From Bacillus alkalicellulosilyticus (GTDB lineage Bacteria; Bacillota; Bacilli; Bacillales; Bacillaceae_F): a stretch of DNA of 64,000 nt. Positions 17,721 to 26,088 of this stretch are shown here, one piece after another. Numbering within the stretch: position 1 is the first letter of the stretch; each line of letters begins with the position of its first letter. Location of the stretch: NCBI RefSeq assembly GCF_002019795.1, contig NZ_KV917381.1, positions 1,857,210 through 1,921,209 of the forward strand, written 5' to 3'. The notes under the pieces are model-generated. The model saw only the letters and a program-made list of their open reading frames with translations, made no database searches and was not told the origin of the DNA. The translations under genes and the position numbers were made by a program.

Positions 17721-17740
17721 GCTAGGAATTGAGGGAATAC

Positions 17741-18334
17741 ATGTCGCAAACAAAAGCCATTGATAGGATGACTGACAAAGAAATTTTATTAAGTCTATAC
17801 TCGAGTCAAGCTCTAATGTTAGCGATAGCATTAATTATAGGTTTATTTATGTTTTCGGATTGGAGTGAATTTTTCTCACTATTTACGTGGGATTTTCGTG
17901 AAATTGTGTTTTTCGGTGGTGGAGTGGCCGTACTGGTTATTGTCGTCGACCTCATCTTATATAAATTCCTTCCTACTTCTTGGGTCGATGATGGAGGAAT
18001 TAATGAGCGCGTTTTTAAAAATCGAAATATCATTCATATTTTTTTCATCGCCCTCGTCGTTGCCGTTTCAGAGGAAATACTTTTTAGAGGAATTTTACAA
18101 ACTGGGTTAGGCTTAGTGCCAGCGAGTTTAATTTTTGCAATTATTCATTTTAGATATCTATCGAAGATTATTTTATTTATAATGACAGTAAGCATTAGCT
18201 TTTTATTAGGGTATGCCTTTTGGTATACAGGGAATTTATTAGTGCCCATTTTTGCCCATTTTTTAATTGATTTTATTTTAGGAGTGTTACTTAGTAAAGC
18301 AAAAAGTAGGGGGGACTTACATGCGGAGATATAA
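17741..18334 (+). CDS. ypbD: CPBP family intramembrane protease (YpbD)
   Basis: 197-residue membrane protein of the CAAX-protease/bacteriocin-processing family. The motifs EEILFRG (EExxxR), HFRYLS and HFLIDFILG supply the glutamates and histidines of the intramembrane active site. Five or so hydrophobic segments are present. I chose ATG 17741 because TGAGGGA lies 7 bases upstream; a TTG at 17729 is the other option. It follows recQ by 20 bases and overlaps the next gene by 14 bases, in the conserved ypb order. The substrate is unknown. Confidence 0.88.
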   Translation: MSQTKAIDRMTDKEILLSLYSSQALMLAIALIIGLFMFSDWSEFFSLFTWDFREIVFFGGGVAVLVIVVDLILYKFLPTSWVDDGGINERVFKNRNIIHIFFIALVVAVSEEILFRGILQTGLGLVPASLIFAIIHFRYLSKIILFIMTVSISFLLGYAFWYTGNLLVPIFAHFLIDFILGVLLSKAKSRGDLHAEI

Positions 18335-18617
18335 AGATCAGGCTGATAATTTAAGAGAACAAATGGAAGAGACAAAAAATCAAGAAGATAAGCAACCGAA
18401 TGAACTAGATGTAACCTCACTTCCACCGCGAAGTGAAATACACCGTGGTAAAAAAAGTAAAAAGAGAAGTAGGAAGGTGGATGAGAAACAGACGGATACA
18501 AAGGAAGTACAAAAGGAAAACAAACCTAGTACATTCCCGCTCTTTTTGTTATTTTTATTTTTAATACTTGTTACGTTAGCGATGACCTCGCACATATGGC
18601 TTGAATATCTTCCTTAA
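18321..18617 (+). CDS. Small YpbE-like membrane protein lacking a LysM domain
   Basis: 98 residues: a charged, lysine-rich N-terminus (residues 1-70, with LPPRSEIHRGKKSKKRSRK) followed by one hydrophobic segment (about 73-91). In B. subtilis this slot between ypbD and ypbF holds ypbE, a longer protein ending in LysM. The position and the charged stretch before the membrane segment suggest a YpbE relative that stops right after the membrane segment. The ATG has GGGGGGAC upstream and overlaps ypbD. Identity with YpbE rests on position and my memory of the family, so no symbol is given. Confidence 0.65.
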   Translation: MRRYKDQADNLREQMEETKNQEDKQPNELDVTSLPPRSEIHRGKKSKKRSRKVDEKQTDTKEVQKENKPSTFPLFLLFLFLILVTLAMTSHIWLEYLP

Positions 18618-18704
18618 CTTTTGACAATTTCAACTACAACTAGTCTATTCTTTCGATTTATATCATAAATTGTTTATAAATCGGAAGGAAGAGAGTCGAT
18701 TACA

Positions 18705-19154
18705 ATGGGAAAATCAACGAAAGACAAAGAGTACCAACGATATGTCTCAAGCATTGGAATAGTTCTATTAGACACCTTAGTTGAAAGAAAAAATAAAGAA
18801 AAGAAAATAGAGACACTTTTAACAAATTGGTCATTAACAACGCTTGGTTGTCTGTTGCTTGGCTGCATTTATGGATATTACACTTTTTCAAGTCAAAATG
18901 TACAAAATAAACTAGATGGGATGGCCTCAAACATTTTGTTATTTGTTTTCATAGGGATATTAGCAGTTTGCTTATCGCAGATTAAATTAGTAAAGAAAAA
19001 ACTTGAAAAAGCGGAAGATGAGTTTGATGCTTTGCGTTTTGAGGTCATTGAGAGATCCGAAGAATTATGGGATACGAAAGAACGATGGAAAAATCGAGAG
19101 AAGGTTTATGAGTTAATGAAAAATGAATATGATGTGAATTTATTTCATAAATAA
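18705..19154 (+). CDS. ypbF: DUF2663 family membrane protein (YpbF)
   Basis: 149 residues with a hydrophilic N-terminus, two central hydrophobic segments (about 43-64 and 76-91), and a charged coiled-coil-like C-terminus (KLVKKKLEKAEDEFDALRFE). Length, layout and position fit the DUF2663 family, YpbF of B. subtilis, whose function is unknown. The upstream GGAAGGAAG is some 16 bases from the ATG, longer than usual. A strong terminator follows the stop codon. Confidence 0.78.
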   Translation: MGKSTKDKEYQRYVSSIGIVLLDTLVERKNKEKKIETLLTNWSLTTLGCLLLGCIYGYYTFSSQNVQNKLDGMASNILLFVFIGILAVCLSQIKLVKKKLEKAEDEFDALRFEVIERSEELWDTKERWKNREKVYELMKNEYDVNLFHK

Positions 19155-19193
19155 TAAAGTTAGGTGGGCGACTTGCACCTAACTTTATTATTT
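19150..19193. terminator. Terminator after ypbF
   Basis: AAATAATAAAGTTAGGTG pairs with CACCTAACTTTATTATTT across a 9-base loop. It is symmetric enough to work in both directions, serving ypbF and the convergent small gene at 19211. Confidence 0.88.
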
Positions 19194-19210
19194 ATGTTGG
19201 ACTACATTTA

Positions 19211-19438
19211 TTATGCACTTAAGTGTGGATGCCCAAAAAAGGCATTATGCTCTCGACTGTAGGTCGTGCCGTTTATTAATATTTCCTCGTTACAAAAAGA
19301 CTGCACTCTTCCAAAATCAACTGTTCTGTGCTCTTTAGGACAGAATACTTCAACAGGGAGTCCTAATTTTTTATTGAATTCAATGTCATCATTAGTTACA
19401 AGCGACTTATTTAAAAGCTTATAATACATCAAAATCAA
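19211..19438 (-). CDS. Small hypothetical protein
   Basis: 75 residues reading MILMYYKLLNKSLVTNDD and ending SREHNAFFGHPHLSA; two cysteines (VEVFCPKEH, VQSFCNEEI), no membrane segment. AAAGGAG precedes a TTG start at 19438; a second TTG two codons later and an ATG at the fourth codon are alternatives. The RBS, codon usage and a shared terminator support a real gene. I do not recognise the family; it looks cytoplasmic. Confidence 0.62.
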   Translation of the reverse strand: MILMYYKLLNKSLVTNDDIEFNKKLGLPVEVFCPKEHRTVDFGRVQSFCNEEILINGTTYSREHNAFFGHPHLSA

Positions 19439-19874
19439 TCTACTCCTTTAGGTGATATTGTCCTTAATTTGTAAGCGTTTTCTTAATATTGAGTATAATT
19501 TATTTATCTAAAAAATTCAATAATATAATTAAAATTAAGCAATTTATCACAACATGCCCAACTATTTTCATTATGTTGTATTGTCTTGGTTATAAAGGTA
19601 AAAAAAGTGTGAAAGGGCAAAAAAAAGGAAAGCCAGGTTCAATGGCTTTCTCAAAGAGAGAAAAATAAGAGGTCATTTACAGTAATACTTTACCACGTAT
19701 ATGCGCTAAAGTAAATACATAAATACGAATTTTCTGTCTAATAATCTAACATTATCACTATAGCAACAGTGTTAACGTTACATATATTTACATTATACCA
19801 AATTTGTAACAATTGAAAGCGAGAGAAACTGTTAAAATAAAGAAAAGAAAGCTACATGTTGAGGGGGGATTCGA
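19439..19874. other. Gene-free stretch with minus-strand promoter and terminator signals
   Basis: No coding region on either strand. The right part carries a minus-strand extended -10 and the left part a minus-strand terminator, described as a candidate RNA below. The plus-strand promoter of the 34-codon gene at 19875 should also be here, but no clear boxes were found. Confidence 0.6.
19620..19786 (-). ncRNA. Candidate orphan small RNA
   Basis: On the minus strand TGGTATAAT (extended -10, TATAAT at 19797-19792) precedes about 165 bases with no open frame. These end in GAAAGCCA/TGGCTTTC (19650-19643 and 19635-19628) and a run of seven T. Promoter and terminator are spaced as for a small RNA, but the -35 is poor and no known family was recognised. 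Confidence 0.3.
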
Positions 19875-19979
19875 TTGACTGGGGGAGCAGTATTTACTGT
19901 TTTAGCATTTACATTTTCAATTGTAGCTGTTTGTGTATTGATGGCTTTTATTATGTTCACTCATTTTGCAAAAAATTAA
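19875..19979 (+). CDS. 34-residue single-pass membrane peptide
   Basis: TTG start behind GAGGGGGGA (4-base spacer). The product reads MTGGAVFTVLAFTFSI and then VAVCVLMAFIMFTHFAKN: one hydrophobic helix with a short basic C-terminus. The RBS strength and the absence of charged residues in the helix argue for a real small membrane protein. I cannot name a family. The next gene is 96 bases downstream. Confidence 0.6.
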   Translation: MTGGAVFTVLAFTFSIVAVCVLMAFIMFTHFAKN

Positions 19980-20075
19980 AAAAGTGACACGCTAAGAGTG
20001 CGCTGTAAAAAGTTAAAAATCGACTTTTCAATGCCCTTGCAACAATAAAATCAAATTCAATTGGAGGTAAGACCA

Positions 20076-20219
20076 ATGTTAATTCCAGTTACTGAATTCT
20101 TTAAAAATCTACCCGTTAAATTGTGTAGTGAATGTGGAGAAGTGATGGAAGAAATGCACGAGTGTTATTTGCCCCAATGTGAAAAGTGTACTAAAGACGA
20201 AAGTCCTAAGGTCAGTTGA
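20076..20219 (+). CDS. YhfH-like small zinc-finger protein
   Basis: 47 residues: MLIPVTEFFKNLPVKLCSEC, then an acidic stretch and CYLPQCEKCTKDE. Two CxxC pairs (CSEC and CEKC) suggest one zinc ribbon. Size, the FFKNLP start and the cysteine layout are like YhfH of Bacilli, a family of unknown function. TTGGAGGTAA sits 7 bases before the ATG. A terminator overlaps the stop codon. The family match is from memory. Confidence 0.72.
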   Translation: MLIPVTEFFKNLPVKLCSECGEVMEEMHECYLPQCEKCTKDESPKVS

Positions 20220-20232
20220 TCTTAGGCTTTTT
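20204..20232 (+). terminator. Terminator of the YhfH-like gene
   Basis: CCTAAG (20205-20210) pairs with CTTAGG (20221-20226) followed by CTTTTTC; the left arm lies in the last codons. Confidence 0.75.
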
Positions 20233-20339
20233 CTTTGCATAGTTAGAATAGACGTCTTTTAAGTTTTTCTTATAGGATATTTGCTCATAGTGCTAGAATA
20301 CTATTTAATTGGAAATACAATTATTGAAGGAGCATTATC

Positions 20340-21191
20340 GTGAGCAGACATGAAATATTAATCGTAGCAGGGTTCACAGTCATTATTATATTAAATGTGA
20401 TAATGATTACTACAGTCTTTCAAATGAAAATTATCGTTGGTTCTGTTGAGTATCTAGAACATGAATTGTCGAGCTTACGTTCTGAAATGTCATCTGTCCA
20501 CTGGCAATTACAAGAACAAGTTGAGCAAAGTCAATGGATAACAAATTCTTCGTACACCATATCAAAAGTAGAGGGTGTAACAGCGTTTGTTGACATCGAA
20601 TGGAATCTCCGAGAATTATCACCTAGTGCAGAGGTCGTGCTTTTTTACCGTGACAATCAATCGACGAGTTGGAAAGAGGTAATCCCAAACTCATCACCTA
20701 GTTTATCGTATAAAGTACAACTAGAGGTTCCTTTAGATGGGAATTACGAGACAAAAGTTGTAGCAAAGTCAGAGGATGTAATTATAACTGAGCCTTTAGT
20801 AGAGCTTGACTTTGCAAGTCAATTGAAAGGCAGAATTGATTTTGATGTTTATGTTTATGGGGAAGGCAAAGAAAATAATATTAATATACATGTATACAAC
20901 CCTCTTGATCATAATTTCTTAGTTGAGGATTCAACAAAACTCAAAATGAAAAGGGCGAATGCTACGATATTTGTTAATGATTCTGTTGTAGAAACAGTTA
21001 ACTTACTTGACTATCTTGAAGAAAACCAGTGGAATGTCGAAGAGGACCAAGATGGGGACGCTCTTGAGTATTCAACAGATGAAATCATTTCTTTTAATAC
21101 TACTGTATTACTAGAAGACAATGATGATATCGTTAAAATTGAGGTCCATGTAGATGATGGGTTGGGATTACAGTATAAATATATTTACTAA
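20340..21191 (+). CDS. Membrane-anchored extracytoplasmic protein of unknown function
   Basis: 283 residues. A single N-terminal hydrophobic segment (about 6-28) is followed by a short coiled-coil-like stretch (SVEYLEHELSSLRSEMSSVH, about 36-55). The rest is acidic and beta-rich, reading like one or two immunoglobulin-like folds (VDIEWNLRELSPSAEVVLFY, then FDVYVYGEGKENNINIHVYN). The start is GTG 20340 with AAGGAGC 6 bases upstream. It stands alone, between the YhfH-like gene and a strong hairpin. I do not recognise a family; an outward-facing structural or sensory part is the simplest reading. Confidence 0.75.
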   Translation: MSRHEILIVAGFTVIIILNVIMITTVFQMKIIVGSVEYLEHELSSLRSEMSSVHWQLQEQVEQSQWITNSSYTISKVEGVTAFVDIEWNLRELSPSAEVVLFYRDNQSTSWKEVIPNSSPSLSYKVQLEVPLDGNYETKVVAKSEDVIITEPLVELDFASQLKGRIDFDVYVYGEGKENNINIHVYNPLDHNFLVEDSTKLKMKRANATIFVNDSVVETVNLLDYLEENQWNVEEDQDGDALEYSTDEIISFNTTVLLEDNDDIVKIEVHVDDGLGLQYKYIY

Positions 21192-21239
21192 AAAAGAGGG
21201 CGGGGCAAAGGTTGTTTACCTTTTGTCCCGTCCTCTTTT
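21191..21239. terminator. Bidirectional hairpin terminator between the unknown gene and opuAC
   Basis: AAAAGAGGGCGGGGCAAAGG pairs with CCTTTTGTCCCGTCCTCTTTT (minor bulge), loop TTGTTTA. It has T-runs on both strands, so it can stop the plus-strand gene and the minus-strand opuA operon. Member of the dispersed GGACAAAAGG hairpin family. Confidence 0.85.
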
Positions 21240-21279
21240 CCACTAGAGCATGTGAGGGCTCCATCACCGGTGTTCTTAC

Positions 21280-22155
21280 TTATTGTAAATCTTCAATTGA
21301 ATCGATGTCCATGTAAGCAGGGACAACTAATCCAATTTTCGCACCTTCTAAGTTTACGCCTAAATCAACAATGTCACCTTCGTAATCCGCCAAGTATGCA
21401 GCGTGAGTTCCTGGTAACCATGCCGATACCATCGCATCTGCAGCACCAGTAGCAATTGACGCCCAAAGTGGACCAGGTTCTAATTGAGTTAATGTTACGT
21501 TATATCCAAGGTCTTCAAGTACTTTTCCGATCATATGAGTTGAAGCAATTTCAGAATCCCAAGCGACGAAAGATAATGTAATTGCGTCGCCATCAACAGG
21601 GTTCACACCTTCTGTCCAAGTTGAAACAATATCTTGGTTGTTTTCTACCCATTCGGCAGCGGCTTCAACAGGATCTTTTCCTTCATTTACATCTACCATA
21701 ATCGCACCCATATGCTCAGGTTCCCAATAAAAGTTGTCTAACACTTCATAAGCTTCTGGTAAATCTGTGTCTAGCCCAAGGCGAGCAAATGTGTGAATTT
21801 GTTCTTCCGCTCCAAATACACCCTTTGGATCTTCTAAATATTTTAAATCATATTTTGCAAATTTCCAGTGTGGTGTCCACCCAGTAACAACGATCGCTTT
21901 TTCATTAGAAATTGCATCATCTAATGCACTTGTCATCGCGGCACCCGAGCTTGGTTGAAGGTTATAATCGCTTAACCCATATTCTTCGATTGCATCTTCT
22001 GTAGCAGCCATAATCCCTGCTCCAGCATCGATACCTGTAATTGTGTACTCAAGTTGTTCCCCAATGCTTCCTGTTTGTCCACCAGTTTCTTCAGACCCAC
22101 AACCTGCAACAATAAGTGCTAATGAAAGTCCTGCTAGTAATCCTACTTTTTTCAT
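21280..22155 (-). CDS. opuAC: Glycine betaine ABC transporter substrate-binding lipoprotein
   Basis: 291-residue lipoprotein (MKKVGLLAGLSLALIVAGC, lipobox at the end). The order of the two lobes, with GIDAGAGIMAATEDAIEEYG and GWTPHWKFAKYDLKYLEDPK first and FVAWDSEIASTHMIGKVLED second, is that of Bacillus OpuAC, permuted relative to ProX. Tryptophans in GWTPHW, FVAWD and SAWLPGTH are candidates for the aromatic betaine cage. I chose ATG 22155, behind AAAGGAGAGG; a longer frame upstream has no support. It is third in the opuAA-AB-AC operon and binds compatible solutes for osmoprotection. Confidence 0.94.
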   Translation of the reverse strand: MKKVGLLAGLSLALIVAGCGSEETGGQTGSIGEQLEYTITGIDAGAGIMAATEDAIEEYGLSDYNLQPSSGAAMTSALDDAISNEKAIVVTGWTPHWKFAKYDLKYLEDPKGVFGAEEQIHTFARLGLDTDLPEAYEVLDNFYWEPEHMGAIMVDVNEGKDPVEAAAEWVENNQDIVSTWTEGVNPVDGDAITLSFVAWDSEIASTHMIGKVLEDLGYNVTLTQLEPGPLWASIATGAADAMVSAWLPGTHAAYLADYEGDIVDLGVNLEGAKIGLVVPAYMDIDSIEDLQ

Positions 22156-22216
22156 ATTGACCTCTCCTTTTTCTATTATGTTATTTATGGTCAACTCTAT
22201 TTGCATAGAGAGACTA

Positions 22217-23059
22217 TCATGAATTTCCTTTTTCTTGATTAAAGCTTTGGGTTAATCGGTCTAGGATAATAGCTAAAATTACGATTGCTATTCCGGCTTC
22301 AAAGCCACCACCTGCGTCATTTCGTCCAACTGCATAATACACCTTAGTACCTAACCCCATGGCACCGATCATTGATGCAATAACGACCATTGAAAGGGCA
22401 AGCATAATACTTTGATTAATTCCAGCCATTATTGTACTTTTGGCCATCGGAAGTTGAACTTTAATAAGCTTTTGCCATCCTGTTGAACCAAAGGCCTCGG
22501 CAGCCTCAATTAACTCAGTGGAAACTTGACGAATTCCTAGATTTGTTAATCGAACGGTTGGTGGCATCGCAAATATAACGGAGGCAACTACCCCCGGCAC
22601 CATCCCAATTCCAAAGAATGCAACTGCAGGTATTAAATATACGAAGGCAGGCATCGTTTGCATAAAATCGAGAATCGGTTTCACAATGCTTTCTACGACT
22701 TTGCTCTTGGCCATCCAAATCCCTAAGGGAATCCCAATAAGGACCGAGATCAGACCGCTTGTAAGAACTAACGAAAGCGTCAGAATCATGTCGTTCCAAT
22801 AGCCTAAATTATCTATGAAGAATAATCCGATAAATACAAAAAGTGGTAAGTTCCATTTTCGCTTACTAATGAAATAGGCGAGTCCCGTTACTAGAATGAT
22901 AAATAACCAGATTGGGATAATTGCTAGTGCGACACCTATTGTATCGACTAGGAAGCGAATCGTTGCGGTTACAGCGATAAAGAAAGCATCAGCATTTTTC
23001 AACCAATCCACAAAATGGTCAATCCAATCAGCGAGTGGAAGTTTCGGAAATAGTTCCAT
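22217..23059 (-). CDS. opuAB: Glycine betaine ABC transporter permease
   Basis: 280-residue membrane subunit. The N-terminus [21 protein letters not shown] is typical of OpuAB/ProW, followed by about seven hydrophobic segments and the ATPase-contact loop [20 protein letters not shown]. Its first 32 bases overlap the 3' end of opuAA in another frame, so translation is coupled. Together with OpuAA and OpuAC it forms the ATP-driven uptake system. Confidence 0.95.
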   Translation of the reverse strand: MELFPKLPLADWIDHFVDWLKNADAFFIAVTATIRFLVDTIGVALAIIPIWLFIILVTGLAYFISKRKWNLPLFVFIGLFFIDNLGYWNDMILTLSLVLTSGLISVLIGIPLGIWMAKSKVVESIVKPILDFMQTMPAFVYLIPAVAFFGIGMVPGVVASVIFAMPPTVRLTNLGIRQVSTELIEAAEAFGSTGWQKLIKVQLPMAKSTIMAGINQSIMLALSMVVIASMIGAMGLGTKVYYAVGRNDAGGGFEAGIAIVILAIILDRLTQSFNQEKGNS

Positions 23060-24245
23060 TGCTATTCACCTCACTTCCTGAAAGGGCAGCCAGTACAGCA
23101 CCTCTTACAATAATTCCTTTAAGGCGTTTGTTTTCAACGACAGCCAGAGGAAGCCGGCTAGTAGATAACACATCCATCAAATCATAGAGTGGTGTTTCTA
23201 CAGAAACTTCAGGAACTTGGTTATCAATAATTCCTTCTAAACTATTACTATTATTTTTTACTAGTTTAGACACGTCGTCGGCATGAACGACACCAACTAA
23301 TTCCTTGTTTCTTGTAGTTACATAAATGCTAGAGATTCCCGCTTCTTTCATTCTCTTAAGGGCGACACGAGGGCCATCTTTTTCTAGCGTAACGACTTCA
23401 GGACGACGCATCACATGTTGTGCCGTAAATACCTTTGAGCGGTCAACATCTTCTACGAATCGCTCCACATACTCATTTTCTGGATTTGTTAAAATTTCTT
23501 CAGGAGTCCCGATTTGAATAATGGCTCCGTCTTTCATAATCATGATGCGGTCACCAATTCGTAACGCTTCATCTAAATCATGCGTAATGAAAATAATTGT
23601 TTTTTTCATGGTTTCTTGTAATTCTAAAAGCTCATCTTGCATGTCTTTACGAATGAGCGGGTCAAGCGCTGAAAATGCCTCGTCCATTAACAAAACATCA
23701 GGGTCATTCGCTAATGCACGAGCCAAGCCAACACGTTGCTGCATTCCACCAGATAGTTCGTTTGGGAACTTTTCTTCGTATCCCTTTAATCCAACTAATT
23801 CTAGTGATTGTTGTGCTGTTTGTTTTCTTTCTTTTTTAGGTACGCCTTGAATTTCTAATCCGTACTCAACGTTCTCGATAATTGTACGGAATGGAAATAA
23901 AGCAAACTTCTGGAAGACCATTGTCATGTTTTGACGGCGCACATCTCGTAATGTTTTTTCATCCATTGTTGCTAAATCGACCCCATCAATAATGATGCTT
24001 CCTGCTGTTGGCTCAATCAAACGGTTTAGAAGCCTAATTAATGTTGACTTTCCACTTCCTGATAAGCCCATAATGACAAATATTTCACCCTCATTAACCT
24101 CAAATGTTGCTTTATTCACACCAACCGTATGTCCGGTTTCTTTTAAGATATAGTCCTTTGATTTATCCTGATGTAGCATTTCAAACGAGCGTTTTGTCTT
24201 TTTTCCAAAGATTTTGGTTAGAGATTTCACCTTAATTTTTGACAC
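23028..24245 (-). CDS. opuAA: Glycine betaine ABC transporter ATPase with CBS domains
   Basis: 405 residues. The nucleotide-binding domain contains Walker [11 protein letters not shown]-loop FQKFALFP, signature [15 protein letters not shown] and Walker [14 protein letters not shown]. Two C-terminal CBS domains (about 280-400) sense ionic strength or cyclic-di-AMP in OpuA relatives. First gene of the operon; a perfect 20-bp palindrome lies 103 bases upstream of its start and gbsR is divergent, so osmolyte-dependent repression is likely. ATG behind GAGGTGAATAT. Confidence 0.95.
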   Translation of the reverse strand: MSKIKVKSLTKIFGKKTKRSFEMLHQDKSKDYILKETGHTVGVNKATFEVNEGEIFVIMGLSGSGKSTLIRLLNRLIEPTAGSIIIDGVDLATMDEKTLRDVRRQNMTMVFQKFALFPFRTIIENVEYGLEIQGVPKKERKQTAQQSLELVGLKGYEEKFPNELSGGMQQRVGLARALANDPDVLLMDEAFSALDPLIRKDMQDELLELQETMKKTIIFITHDLDEALRIGDRIMIMKDGAIIQIGTPEEILTNPENEYVERFVEDVDRSKVFTAQHVMRRPEVVTLEKDGPRVALKRMKEAGISSIYVTTRNKELVGVVHADDVSKLVKNNSNSLEGIIDNQVPEVSVETPLYDLMDVLSTSRLPLAVVENKRLKGIIVRGAVLAALSGSEVNSNGTISETSTR

Positions 24246-24347
24246 ATATATTCACCTCATTGTTGTTGTCGCCCTGACCTTTTTTACTATACACTGCTAA
24301 TGTTTCCCTAACAAACCTTATATTCTGTAATAAAAGTTGATAATATA

Positions 24348-24367
24348 TGTACAGTTTAAACTGTACA
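24348..24367. promoter_or_regulatory. Perfect 20-bp palindrome between opuAA and gbsR, candidate GbsR operator
   Basis: TGTACAGTTTAAACTGTACA is fully self-complementary and lies between the divergent opuA operon and a GbsR-type regulator gene. Such regulators repress osmolyte-uptake genes from sites near the promoter, so this is a good operator candidate. Binding is inferred. Confidence 0.55.
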
Positions 24368-24496
24368 GAGTTAATGTGACTTATGCTTACAAATACTCAA
24401 GTATTCTAGAGATTAAGACCGTAAATGGTGACTTTATTGTGTGAACAAGTTTTGATACACTCATAATAGAGAGAAGGATGGAAGGGAGAAGCAACG

Positions 24497-25039
24497 ATGA
24501 CGATGGGGCACCTAAATGAAAATGTACAGTTAGAAAAAGCTCGTAATCGGTTTACCCAAGAGATATCAAAGAATATGGATTTATACGGCATTCATCAATC
24601 GATCGGGAGACTTTATGGTACCGTTTTTTTTTCAGAGGAGCCGATGACACTTGATGAGATGAGCAAAGAATTAGGAATGAGTAAAACAAGTATGAGTACT
24701 GGAATAAGAGCTTTGTCAGATGCCAATATGGTAGAGAGAGTTTGGCAAAAAGGTGTTCGCAAAGATTTATATCAAGCAGAAGAAGATTGGTATAAATCAT
24801 TTTCTGCCGTATTTGTAAATCGCTGGAGAGTGGCTGTAGATGAAAATCTAAAAGCGGTTGAGCAACTAAGGAAAACGCTTCAAGATATCGAAAACCAAAC
24901 AACGGATGAAACAATAAAACAACGCATTAGTGTCGATTTGGAAAAAGCAGAAAAAGCGGATAAGTATTACCAATGGCTAGGTGAAGTGATTAACTTATTT
25001 GAAAACGGAGAAATTTATAAAATTGTTCCGAAAAAATAA
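24497..25039 (+). CDS. GbsR/MarR family transcriptional regulator
   Basis: 180-residue winged-helix regulator: TLDEMSKELGMSKTSMSTGI (residues about 52-71) is the recognition helix-turn-helix, and the N-terminus with GIHQSIGRLYGTVFFSEEPM is typical of GbsR and OpcR. In B. subtilis these repress betaine synthesis or uptake genes in response to choline or high betaine. Being divergent from opuA, this one most likely controls that operon through the palindrome at 24348. ATG 24497 follows GGAAGGGAG; ATG 24503 is an equally possible start. The next gene follows after 21 bases. Confidence 0.88.
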   Translation: MTMGHLNENVQLEKARNRFTQEISKNMDLYGIHQSIGRLYGTVFFSEEPMTLDEMSKELGMSKTSMSTGIRALSDANMVERVWQKGVRKDLYQAEEDWYKSFSAVFVNRWRVAVDENLKAVEQLRKTLQDIENQTTDETIKQRISVDLEKAEKADKYYQWLGEVINLFENGEIYKIVPKK

Positions 25040-25060
25040 CGTGAGTAAAGGAAAGAAGTT

Positions 25061-25933
25061 ATGTTACATGAATATAAATTGCTCATATCTTATGAAGAAA
25101 TAGAAGAAATAATTGAAAAGTTGTTGCTAGTTGACATAAGCAATACGTACTATGAGGAACCAATTGAGGTGAAAAAAACAGATAATGGCTACGGGTATTC
25201 TATTGGGGGAAAAAAGGACGTTGAACTTTATATATATGGTGACCCAGAGGAAGTGCCAAATTTACCTCAACTGTATTTTGATAAAATAGAAAAAAGCCTG
25301 CAACTTCCCCGTTCTGCGATTAGTTATCGTCTAATTGATGAGCAGTGGAATATGACTTTTGAAGATGTTTCTATTAATGAGGAATGGGTTATTCAATATC
25401 AGGGTTCAACGCAGAGCTATGACGATAAAAAGGTACTATTGTTTGACCCACAAGGCGCATTCGGGACGGGATTGCATGCAACGACGCAAGATTGTGTTCG
25501 AATGATTGTTGATGAAGATTTTTCAAACTTTTCGGTTTTAGATTTAGGCACTGGTTCTGGAATTTTATCGATCGCAGCTTCTATTCGCGGTGCTAAATCC
25601 GTATGTGCGATAGATATTCAACCAGTTACCAGAGAAATTATTCATAACTGTCAATTGAACGACATTAATAATGTGACTGTTGTGGAAGCTGATTTATTTG
25701 CGGATTATTCGATTAATGAAAGCTATGATTGGATTTTTATTAACATTGGAGCAGAGGAAACTGTATTATTATGCCAGCAGCATCAATTAATGTCAAAAGG
25801 CGATGCTTTCATCGTCTCAGGGATCGTTGACTGGAATGAACAAAAAGTAGTCTCTTATTTTATCCAAAACGGATATACAATAAAAAAACGCGCTCAACAA
25901 GAAGAATGGGTTACATTGATGTTTTTAAAATAG
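25061..25933 (+). CDS. PrmA-like SAM-dependent methyltransferase
   Basis: 290 residues. LFDPQGAFGTGLHATTQDCV and FSVLDLGTGSGILSIAASIRGA are the substrate loop and SAM-binding motif I of the ribosomal protein L11 methyltransferase family; the N-terminal part is less typical. The true prmA in Bacilli lies beside dnaJ, so this copy next to a GbsR gene is probably a paralogue with an unknown target. ATG behind AAGGAAAGAAG. Co-transcription with the regulator is likely given the 21-base gap. A strong terminator follows. Confidence 0.75.
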   Translation: MLHEYKLLISYEEIEEIIEKLLLVDISNTYYEEPIEVKKTDNGYGYSIGGKKDVELYIYGDPEEVPNLPQLYFDKIEKSLQLPRSAISYRLIDEQWNMTFEDVSINEEWVIQYQGSTQSYDDKKVLLFDPQGAFGTGLHATTQDCVRMIVDEDFSNFSVLDLGTGSGILSIAASIRGAKSVCAIDIQPVTREIIHNCQLNDINNVTVVEADLFADYSINESYDWIFINIGAEETVLLCQQHQLMSKGDAFIVSGIVDWNEQKVVSYFIQNGYTIKKRAQQEEWVTLMFLK

Positions 25934-25943
25934 CTCGTCCAAG

Positions 25944-25994
25944 AATAATTTCAACTGGAATTGAAACTTTCCAGTGAAATTATTTTTTTTTTTT
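25944..25994 (+). terminator. Terminator after the PrmA-like gene
   Basis: AATAATTTCAACTGGAA pairs with TTTCCAGTGAAATTATT (one mismatch pair) across a short loop, followed by a long T-run. Confidence 0.88.
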
Positions 25995-26088
25995 GTTAAG
26001 CCCTTCGATTGGGTGTACTGTTCATGTATAAATGCCCACTATACGTTAGACACATTTGATTCTATAATATTTGTAAGAGGTGAGGCGA

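Noticed and set aside
21280-22155. Unusual lobe order in the betaine-binding protein as a new permutation
   Set aside because: The same order is normal for Bacillus OpuAC, known to be permuted relative to ProX.
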